Assembly: GCA_029907705.1 (NCBI GenBank)
Contig: JARYLJ010000011.1
Span: forward strand, 1 to 52,483
From: Methanomicrobiales archaeon
Lineage (GTDB): Archaea > Halobacteriota > Methanomicrobia > Methanomicrobiales > JACTUA01
Direction: 5' to 3'
DNA: 52,483 bases
Part shown: piece by piece, positions 45,922 through 52,483 of the stretch
Layout: each line of letters begins with the position of its first letter
How positions within the stretch are numbered: position 1 is the first letter of the stretch
Notes under the pieces: generated by a model
What the model was told of the DNA's origin: nothing
The model's input: only the letters and a program-made list of their open reading frames with translations
The model's database searches: none
Translations under genes and position numbers: made by a program

Positions 45922-48338
45922 GGCTCGTGAGGCTCGTTCTGAAGAACTTCAGATCCTACAGGGATGCAGACATCGGATTCGGGGACGGTCTGCTGCTCGT
46001 GCTGGGGGAGAATGGATCGGGGAAGACCAGTATACTGGAGGCGATCAGAATCGCTCTCTTCAAGGAGAGCAACGAGAGGATCGACGAACTCGTCCACCAG
46101 GGCAGCGAAAGCATGAAGGTATCGCTTGAGTTCGTATCCAATGGGAATGAGTACCGTGTCGAACGTGAGCGGAGGAGGGGTTCCTCGACGGCGAGGCTCT
46201 TTCACCTCGACAATCCGAATTCGCCTCCCACGCAGGGAGATCGTGAGGTGAGCCGTGAAATCAGGAAGATACTGGGCATCGACGGGGAGCACTTCCTGAA
46301 TGCGATCTACGTGAAGCAGGGCGAGATCGATCAGCTGATCAACGAGAGCGCGGGAGAGAGAAAGAAGATCATCGCAAAACTCCTCGGTATCGAATCCCTG
46401 CAGACCGCCTGGGAAGGGATGAGGATGATCATCGAACCTAGCAACCGGAGAAGGCAGCTGCTCGAAGCTGAGCTCAGGAGGGCCGGAGATATCGAAGGAG
46501 CGCTGAAAAGCGCCAGAGAGATATATGAGAAGAAGGTTCGACAGAAGGAGGAGCTGGAGAGGAAGGCGCTTTGCCACAGGATCAGGCTCGAGGCGCAGCG
46601 GGCCAGACTGAAGGAACTGGATGGGCTGAGTGAAAAGTACACGGAGATATTCAATGGCCTCCGGGAGACGGAGGAGAGGATCGCGGATCGCCAGAGAAGG
46701 GTGGGATCGCTCAATTGGGAGCTGGAGCAGATTGCCAGAGGCGAGGCGAGGATGGCGGCACTCGCGAAGGAGACGAGGCGGATCGTCCCCATGGAGAGAC
46801 TTGGAGAGCTGATCGCACGAAGAGAGCAACTTCGCAGTGAGATCGAGAAAATCCGCAAAGAGATCGAGCTGCTGGAGTCCAGGTTCAGAGAGGTGAAGGA
46901 TCGCATCAGAAAGGATATTGCGAATTGCTCCCGCATACTGGGGAGAGAGGTCGCCGATATACAGGCAATCGAGGAGGCAGCGCAGGACGAGATCCAAAGA
47001 ATGGACCGGGAACTGAAAGAGACGAGAAGTCAACGCGAGGGTCTCGTCCGGACCATATCCTCCATGGAAGGAGGGATCGTAATCGTCAGAGAGAGGATGG
47101 AGGCCCTTCGTTCCGCCAAAGGTGCATGTCCTGTTTGCGAGGCGCCCCTCACTGAAGAGAGGCGGGCAGGGCTGCTGGATGAGGATGCGGCGACGATCGC
47201 TCAGTACCAATGTGAGATTGAAAGAATCAGGGGTGAAGAGAAGATAATCGCCTCGAGGATAGAGGAGATAACGAAGAGGCGGGATCTCGTCCTGCGAACG
47301 GTGAACATTGCGGCATTGAGGGGCATGACGGATCAGCAGACCGATTACTATGATCGGTGCGAAGAGAGACTGTCGGCCCGCGCAGATCGGGAGCGCGAAT
47401 TGTCTGAAATTGAACGCGAGATTTCAGGATTGGAGAGTGAAGCGGGAGTAACTGCCTCTGTCGATGCCAATACCTTCAGGAAGGAGTGGGATCGATTGAG
47501 GCTGGTGGAGAGGGAGTACCACCAGCTGACCGGTATGGTGAACCGCAGGGGAAGGGTCCAGGAGGAGTTGAGCACCCTACAGGGAGAGATCGGGTCGCTG
47601 ATGAAACGGGCCGAGTCGCTGCGCACAGGTATATCCATGCTAAAATACGATAAAAAAGCACACGAGGAATTGAGAGAAGCAACAGAGCAGACGAGTGCAG
47701 AACTGCACCGTCTCGAACTCGGGGAGATATCGGCACGCGCCGAGATGGAGTCTGCGACGAGGGAGATCGAGAGGCTGGAGGGCGAGATGGAAAAAGTGAA
47801 GAGTGCAGCGTCCGAGATTCAGAGGATCGATCTCCACATCGCCCGACTCCAGAAGATCAGGAATCTCTTCGGAAAGGATGGTGTGCAGCGGGATCTCCGA
47901 ATGATCGCCCGACCCATCATCGAGAGGAATATGAGGACGTTCTTTTCTGAGTTCAACTTCGAGTACTCGGATGTTCAGCTGGACGAGGACTACGAGATTA
48001 CTCTGTTCGGTCCATCAGGCAAAATCGGGGTGGGGATGATGAGCGGTGGCGAGCGAATCGCTGTTGCGATCGCGATGCGTCTCGCCCTGGCAAAGGCGCT
48101 CGCTGGTGGCGCGGTGGAGGCGATCATGCTCGACGAGCCGACGATCCACCTCGATACCCAGAGGAGGAGGGATCTCATCCAGGTCTTCAAGAGGCTCGGA
48201 AATATTCCCCAGATGCTGGTCGTCACGCACGACGAGGAGCTTCAGGAGGTGGCGGACACGACAATTATGGTGAGAAAGACCCATGGAATATCCTCTGCCC
48301 AGGTACTTTTACCCGATTCAACAACTGTGGCGCAGTAG
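45918..48338 (+). CDS. rad50: DNA double-strand-break repair ATPase Rad50
   Basis: SMC-like ATPase (806 residues). N-terminal Walker A GENGSGKTS (about 34-42) and Q-loop VKQGEID, long coiled coils, the zinc hook CPVC near residue 404, a second coil, then signature MSGGERIAVAIA and Walker B IMLDEPTIHLD. It is somewhat shorter than many archaeal Rad50 proteins (about 880), implying shorter arms. It is the last gene of nurA-herA-mre11-rad50. Confidence 0.95.
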   Translation: MRLVRLVLKNFRSYRDADIGFGDGLLLVLGENGSGKTSILEAIRIALFKESNERIDELVHQGSESMKVSLEFVSNGNEYRVERERRRGSSTARLFHLDNPNSPPTQGDREVSREIRKILGIDGEHFLNAIYVKQGEIDQLINESAGERKKIIAKLLGIESLQTAWEGMRMIIEPSNRRRQLLEAELRRAGDIEGALKSAREIYEKKVRQKEELERKALCHRIRLEAQRARLKELDGLSEKYTEIFNGLRETEERIADRQRRVGSLNWELEQIARGEARMAALAKETRRIVPMERLGELIARREQLRSEIEKIRKEIELLESRFREVKDRIRKDIANCSRILGREVADIQAIEEAAQDEIQRMDRELKETRSQREGLVRTISSMEGGIVIVRERMEALRSAKGACPVCEAPLTEERRAGLLDEDAATIAQYQCEIERIRGEEKIIASRIEEITKRRDLVLRTVNIAALRGMTDQQTDYYDRCEERLSARADRERELSEIEREISGLESEAGVTASVDANTFRKEWDRLRLVEREYHQLTGMVNRRGRVQEELSTLQGEIGSLMKRAESLRTGISMLKYDKKAHEELREATEQTSAELHRLELGEISARAEMESATREIERLEGEMEKVKSAASEIQRIDLHIARLQKIRNLFGKDGVQRDLRMIARPIIERNMRTFFSEFNFEYSDVQLDEDYEITLFGPSGKIGVGMMSGGERIAVAIAMRLALAKALAGGAVEAIMLDEPTIHLDTQRRRDLIQVFKRLGNIPQMLVVTHDEELQEVADTTIMVRKTHGISSAQVLLPDSTTVAQ

Positions 48339-48850
48339 CGTGCCACGGATAAAGAGAGGAGCGGTTTGCTGAACTGCAGGTGTCGAATGCAAATCCTCGT
48401 TTAGAGCGTTCGGTGAATCGTGAGTTGACTGTTGCTTACCTCCTCTCTTCTCGAGGAGACGTTTTCATCGCGACTCCGAACAGGAGTACATACGGGGATT
48501 CTTGATTCACGAAATCGCTCTTCTCAGGCGATGAAACCGACCGATGCGGCCGCATACACACAATTCCAGATCCTCCGAAGTCCCTATGGATCCCTTTGGA
48601 TCGATCCGGTTCATCAGGAATTCAACCAGGATCGATTCATGGATGGGGTAATCCAGTATATTCATCCATACCCGATCTTCTGATCTCTTTGGACACGGGT
48701 ATCCGATGCAAATTATTCTGGAACTGGATGCAAAGCTGATATGACAGGAACGGGAACAACGATCGTGAGCCGATGGCACCAAACAGGGAATTGTTGATAA
48801 GATGCGTTACCGGAGATCGCGATGGAGAGTGAAACCGAACAGTGCGATCA
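48339..48850. other. intergenic region between convergent genes, holding repeat copy R5
   Basis: 512 bp. Repeat R5 is at about 48430-48540. An 83-residue frame over it (48432-48683) has no family features and is not conserved in other copies. The remainder shows nothing I recognise. Confidence 0.55.
48430..48540 (+). repeat. dispersed intergenic repeat, copy R5 (left part and module A)
   Basis: Contains CTTCTCGAGGAGACG, GACTCCGAACAGGAGTACAT and module A GATTCACGAAATCGCTC (48503-48520), matching R3 base by base over long stretches when R3 is reverse-complemented. Modules B and C are not recognisable, so this copy is truncated or diverged. Confidence 0.62.
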
Positions 48851-49402
48851 TCAGCTCTTCTCCTTTACCGCTTCCTTCTCCTTCTTCTCGCCTTTCTTCT
48901 CAACCTTCTTTCCGATCCTGCGGATGGAGACACAATTGATCACCGCGTCGCCGGTCAGGATATAACGCCGGATCACCGTCCCCAGTACCTCGACGATATC
49001 GTTCACCCTGATATCTTCCGCCGGTGCGGTGAACATCTTCACCGAGATCTCGCCTGTACGATCGGCGACGAGGTACTGCGGTCTGTTCAGGAACCTGAAA
49101 TATGTCCTCTCCACGATCCCCTCTATCCTTACGGGCTTTCCCACCATATTCAGGTTGATCGTTCTGATCCTGACGCTCTTCGCCTCTTTCTCGTATACGG
49201 GCACCAGATCGCTGTACTGTTTCTGGCTCAGGTAATTGAGGGCAGGCGGTATGAGGAGCAGGAGAATCAAGGTCGGAATACCCCAGACAAAGACATCAGA
49301 TTCGCCCGTGGCGAAATAAGTGATGATTAAAATTATTGTGAAGATCAGGAATACGGCCACATGCAGGGCCGTGATCCTCACATGTACATCGCCTATCTTC
49401 AT
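48851..49402 (-). CDS. membrane-anchored OB-fold protein
   Basis: 183 residues. Two hydrophobic segments (about 12-32 and 38-56) are followed by an OB-like beta domain (about 75-165; MVGKPVRIEGIVERTYFRFL, DIRVNDIVEVLGTVIRRYIL) and a Lys/Glu-rich tail. It resembles NfeD- or nucleic-acid-binding-type OB membrane proteins, but no specific family is certain. It lies 9 bp downstream of fdhC on the same strand. Confidence 0.65.
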   Translation of the reverse strand: MKIGDVHVRITALHVAVFLIFTIILIITYFATGESDVFVWGIPTLILLLLIPPALNYLSQKQYSDLVPVYEKEAKSVRIRTINLNMVGKPVRIEGIVERTYFRFLNRPQYLVADRTGEISVKMFTAPAEDIRVNDIVEVLGTVIRRYILTGDAVINCVSIRRIGKKVEKKGEKKEKEAVKEKS

Positions 49403-49411
49403 TCAGCGACT

Positions 49412-50308
49412 CTACTTCAGCGCCGCGATCTCTTTGCGGAACGCCACCCAGTAGAGAACGCCGACGAAGATCATTCCGCCGACGATGTTACCTATGGTGA
49501 CGATTATCATGTTGTTGAGCCAGAACCCGACCCAATTCAAATTGGCGATTCCCAGATATCCCGATACAGCTGTCGGGTCGGCATAGGGGAGCATCAGGAT
49601 TCCTGCGGAGATGAAGTACTGGTTTGCAATGGAGTGCTCGAAGCCAGTGGAGACGAAAGCCATGATCGGGAACCAGATACCGAAGAACTTCCCTATCAGA
49701 TCGTCCGCGCAGATACCGAGCAGTATGGCCAGGTTGACGAGCCAGTTACAACCAACGGCCTTCAGGAATGCAGACCACATCGCTGCCGGTATCAATGCAT
49801 ATTGCACCTTGAATCCTGCGATGGCGATCGCTCTCAACCCGAATGCGGTTGCGGTTACTGCACCCGTCGTTGCATTTACCGAGGTAAACGGCCCCATCGT
49901 CATGATGTAGGCATAGACGATCGATCCGATGAGGTTCCCGATGTACACCCATATCCAGAGGTTGAACACCTGCGCCCAGCTGATCTTATGGATGAATGCC
50001 GCCATCGGTGCGAGCATCGCGTCACCGGTGAAGAGCTCTGCACCGGTGAGCACGGTAATAATCAGGCCCACAGGGAAGACTGCTCCCGTTACAAGTGCAC
50101 TGATACCCGCACTCTGGAAACCATAACGTACAGTGGCATCCGCCGCCTGCACACCTGTGCTGCACACAGTGGCAAGTGCGCCTCCCATCGCGATGTAGGC
50201 ACCAGACATGAATCCACGGAGGATCATGTTCCACCATGGGAGTGCGACCTTGTACTTGCCGGCATCACCAGCTTTTGCCACTATCTGTACTGGAGGATGA
50301 AATACCAT
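49412..50308 (-). CDS. fdhC: formate/nitrite transporter family protein FdhC
   Basis: Formate channel of the FNT family (298 residues, about six membrane helices). Family signatures include FMSGAYIAMGGALA, LFTGDAML near the substrate gate and NLIGSIVYAY. It supplies formate to the formate dehydrogenase encoded upstream. AGAGGTG lies 8 bases before ATG 50308. A long AT-rich leader with palindromes suggests its own regulated promoter, separate from fdhAB. Confidence 0.93.
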   Translation of the reverse strand: MVFHPPVQIVAKAGDAGKYKVALPWWNMILRGFMSGAYIAMGGALATVCSTGVQAADATVRYGFQSAGISALVTGAVFPVGLIITVLTGAELFTGDAMLAPMAAFIHKISWAQVFNLWIWVYIGNLIGSIVYAYIMTMGPFTSVNATTGAVTATAFGLRAIAIAGFKVQYALIPAAMWSAFLKAVGCNWLVNLAILLGICADDLIGKFFGIWFPIMAFVSTGFEHSIANQYFISAGILMLPYADPTAVSGYLGIANLNWVGFWLNNMIIVTIGNIVGGMIFVGVLYWVAFRKEIAALK

Positions 50309-50339
50309 GTTTCATACACCTCTTTTCACATGCAACCTA

Positions 50340-50520
50340 TACCAGCCTCATCCTGAGTATGTATAGGCCAAATTAATGATTTTTTGTGGATATTATTAAT
50401 ACCTTTCTAAATGAGACAGGGATCCACGATAAAGCATATAATTGATGAACGAAAAATTAAATATTTAATTTTAACATTCCCAATATGTTAATTATATTAA
50501 ATGGTAATAAAAATCAACTC
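50340..50520 (-). promoter_or_regulatory. AT-rich upstream region of fdhC with a perfect palindrome
   Basis: Base composition drops sharply in this segment. It contains a perfect 20-bp palindrome (50453-50472; half site AAAATTAAAT) and a second imperfect one, AATATGTTAATTATATT (50478-50494). TATA-like TTAATAATATCC on the minus strand (about 50380-50391) lies about 75 bases before the start. Likely operator and promoter sites for a formate-responsive control (inference). Confidence 0.5.
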
Positions 50521-51147
50521 GAATCGATTCATGGTCCCTTTTTTTCTTTCAGCTGCCATGTCTGACACGATCCCCGATGATGCCGGTGTAACCAGATTCC
50601 TTCATCGACGGTGAAATGCCATGGTATATTGACGATGGGGCACTGCCAGGCGGTTCAATAATCTCTTACTGACGATCATGGCTCTTTTGTGGCTATCGGA
50701 TTGCCGCATCGGTATCCGGCAAAATATCTATAGATCGATGTCCACGAACCTCGATCCGTCTACTATCGTCATCGCAATTAACGCCTTTCTCGAAATAGTC
50801 ACGGCGCAACATTCACGAACCATGGTAACGAAGACCTGAGGTCCGCCAAGCTCAGTAGAGAGGAGATCATACCCGGGCGCCCGAGCAGCGGGGCGAGATC
50901 CCCGAAGAGTCAATCCATTGCCCGAAAATACCATCCGGAGTCATGATTGCGATAGTACTCCGCGATGAGACAAAAGAGAATGGAAGAAAACCGATGGATG
51001 ATGAGGGGCGGACATGGCCAATCCAAATCTCTGACTGCAGTCCCCTGTGCTGTCGGCTCCTCCCACACACCGAAACGATCCGATGAAAACAATCAGTGCT
51101 CGGAGATGCACAGTATATATCGAGCATTCGATTCAGCGCATTGATTG
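50521..51147. other. intergenic region between fdhB and fdhC
   Basis: About 630 bp without a credible gene. Short frames on the minus strand lack family features. I looked for a sixth repeat copy and found only short, unconvincing matches (CATTCACGAACC near 50812). Confidence 0.45.
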
Positions 51148-51165
51148 AAAAAAAATTGTAAATTG
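51143..51165 (-). terminator. T-run after fdhB
   Basis: On the minus strand ACAATTTTTTTTCAATC follows the fdhB stop within about 15 bases (T8 at 51148-51155), a typical archaeal T-run terminator. Confidence 0.55.
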
Positions 51166-51173
51166 TTGGGATT

Positions 51174-52412
51174 TCACTTCTTGAAGATGTCGAAGATCTG
51201 GTCGCTTCCGGTGGCAGCGAGCCTTTCCCGTTCCTTCGGCTCCTCCACGAGAGCCAGGACGGGCAGGGTCATATCCACGCCCGGTTTGTAACCGAACATC
51301 TCCTCCAGGTCCACCTGGAGCGCGTGCATGAAGAGAGCGTTCGGGATGTCCATTGCGCAGAGCTCCTGACACTGGCCGCAGTTGATGCACGAATCTGCCA
51401 CATGCGTGAAACGGATCAGATGGAACATGAAACTCGGAGGCACCTCTCCAGGATTCACGAGATACGGCTTCTTCGTGCTGCACTCCACACAGTAGCAGAT
51501 GGGACAGTTCTCGATGCATGCATAGCACTTGATGCAACGGGATGTCTCGGACATGATCTTCGAGAGTCGCTGATTGCCCGAGCCCAGAGAACCGAAGTCC
51601 TTCTGGCGCCATTTATCGGCGAGCTTGAACATCGCGTTCTCGGTCTTCTTCCTGATCTCGATGCCCTTCTCTGGTGCGGGCATCGTCTCGATCGCTCCTG
51701 CCTCTGTCGCCTGCGTGAGGATGTTCGCCCCCTTCTCACTGCAGACCTCGACGAACGTCGCCTTGCCCGCCTTGTCTCCGATCACTCCCCAGTTGCCGCA
51801 GGCGAGGTCGGCCTGTCGCGGGATCTTCAGCTTGCACCGGCGGCAGTTCGCCCTCCTGCCATAGCCCTGCTCCTCCAGCTCGTCCATGGAGATGCCCTTG
51901 TGGCCGCCCTCGTACTCGATGATGAACTGGCCCTTGTCGATCTCCTCCTTGTGGACGATGTCGGGATCGACGCCGAACTTCTCCTGTATCATCTTCCGTG
52001 CGGTCACCGGACTGACCGAACCACCGCAGTTCACGCCGATCATGACGACATTGTCCAGGTTCACCTGTTTGCGCTTCGCCAGCTCGTAGAGGCCCATCAT
52101 ATCGCAGCCCTTCACAGGCATCGCGATCCTCATGTTGTTGGCCTCGTCCAGATACTTCTTCACCAGCTTGGAGAGGAGAAGGGTACCGCAATGCAGCGAA
52201 CCTGCCAGTTCCTTCACTTCCTTCGGATCCGTGACAAAGACCGGCACCGCATCGTAGATGTCCTGGCCCTTCTTCACCCCGAAGACCCCGTCGACCAGAT
52301 TCTTCTCCAGCATGAACTTCAGCAGACCGGTGACGGCGCCGCCGCACTCGGCCCTCTTCGCCAGCTCCTGGTCCTTCGTCCATGCATACAGCATATCGCC
52401 CTTTGCTACCAT
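51174..52412 (-). CDS. fdhB: F420-dependent formate dehydrogenase subunit beta
   Basis: F420-reducing, FAD- and Fe-S-containing subunit (412 residues) that passes electrons from FdhA to F420. FrhB/FdhB-type features are VMIGVNCGGSVSP and NCRRCKLKIPRQADLACGNW (split across 195-215). The two ferredoxin motifs are CIKCYACIENCPICYC and CINCGQCQELCAMD. ATG 52412 is three bases after the fdhA stop. A T-run follows, then the separate fdhC. Confidence 0.95.
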   Translation of the reverse strand: MVAKGDMLYAWTKDQELAKRAECGGAVTGLLKFMLEKNLVDGVFGVKKGQDIYDAVPVFVTDPKEVKELAGSLHCGTLLLSKLVKKYLDEANNMRIAMPVKGCDMMGLYELAKRKQVNLDNVVMIGVNCGGSVSPVTARKMIQEKFGVDPDIVHKEEIDKGQFIIEYEGGHKGISMDELEEQGYGRRANCRRCKLKIPRQADLACGNWGVIGDKAGKATFVEVCSEKGANILTQATEAGAIETMPAPEKGIEIRKKTENAMFKLADKWRQKDFGSLGSGNQRLSKIMSETSRCIKCYACIENCPICYCVECSTKKPYLVNPGEVPPSFMFHLIRFTHVADSCINCGQCQELCAMDIPNALFMHALQVDLEEMFGYKPGVDMTLPVLALVEEPKERERLAATGSDQIFDIFKK

Positions 52413-52415
52413 CTC

Positions 52416-52483
52416 TCATGCCCCCTGTATCTTCTCTATCTTAACCGCACAGACCTTGAACTCCGGGATCTTCGCCACCGGGT
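52416..52483 (-). CDS. fdhA: formate dehydrogenase subunit alpha, C-terminal end (partial)
   Basis: Only the last 22 residues are in the window: ...PVAKIPEFKVCAVKIEKI and QGA before TGA at 52416-52418. This is consistent with the C-terminus of molybdopterin formate dehydrogenase alpha, and its position directly before fdhB supports it. The rest lies beyond the right edge. Confidence 0.8.
   Translation of the reverse strand, partial: PVAKIPEFKVCAVKIEKIQGA

Noticed and set aside
50800-51000. Possible sixth repeat copy between fdhB and fdhC
   Set aside because: Only isolated words of module A and B type appear, not in a consistent order or spacing.

Overview
The window looks like chromosomal DNA of a GC-rich, hydrogenotrophic and formate-using methanogenic archaeon, most likely of the order Methanomicrobiales (inference). 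The indicators are an A-type ATPase, an F420-linked formate dehydrogenase (FdhB and the end of FdhA) with a FdhC transporter, F420H2:NADP oxidoreductase, Sep-tRNA:Cys-tRNA synthase, an IGIDDTDS protein resembling methanogenesis marker 11, aIF5A, topoisomerase VI and HerA/NurA/Mre11/Rad50. Arginine codons are mostly AGG/AGA and many genes overlap by 1-4 bases (ATGA, GTGA, TGATG, TTGA). I found no tRNA, rRNA, CRISPR array, transposase or phage gene.

Layout. 1-3.9 kb, minus strand: tandem UspA protein, then atpH-atpI-atpK; atpK runs off the left edge and has at least three hairpins. 4.1-7.1 kb, plus: DtxR-like regulator and a cobalt/nickel ECF transporter (cbiQ, cbiO, cbiM). 7.9-11.7 kb, plus: sulfur-transfer group of ThiI, a PAPS-reductase-like PP-loop protein and a cysteine desulfurase. 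12.5-13.8 kb, minus: agmatinase and aIF5A. 13.9-19.1 kb, plus: IMPase/NAD kinase pair, DUF169 protein, ACT protein, homoserine dehydrogenase and an HTH-IGIDDTDS protein. 19.2-21.1 kb: AMP-forming acetyl-CoA synthetase. 21.9-23.9 kb: thioredoxin, Fno, an endonuclease III-like glycosylase and a class II aldolase. 24.3-31.5 kb: mixed strands, with a methyltransferase, HEAT protein, MarC, DUF99, an AglJ-like glycosyltransferase, a pilin-like group, nadM and larB. 31.5-37.2 kb, plus: hisS, top6B, top6A and a flippase. 37.7-42.1 kb: DUF2150 with a Cys-rich partner, a PflX-like radical SAM protein, a DUF5698/DUF2179 protein and SepCysS with a small partner. 42.2-48.3 kb, plus: nurA-herA-mre11-rad50, every junction overlapping. 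48.8-52.5 kb, minus: fdhA (end), fdhB, fdhC and a membrane OB-fold protein.

Themes. The genes cover energy (ATPase, formate, F420/NADP, acetate activation), metal cofactors (Co/Ni uptake, LarB), sulfur and tRNA-dependent cysteine metabolism, agmatine-linked translation factors, and DNA end processing. Several adjacent pairs make biochemical sense: nadM-larB, speB-aif5A, suhB-nadK and an ACT protein with homoserine dehydrogenase.

The least expected signal is non-coding. Five of the largest intergenic gaps (near 7.2, 12.2, 21.3, 37.4 and 48.5 kb) carry diverged copies of one dispersed repeat of up to about 300-370 bp, with a shared order of modules. I do not recognise it as a known element. 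It is the best candidate here for something undescribed.
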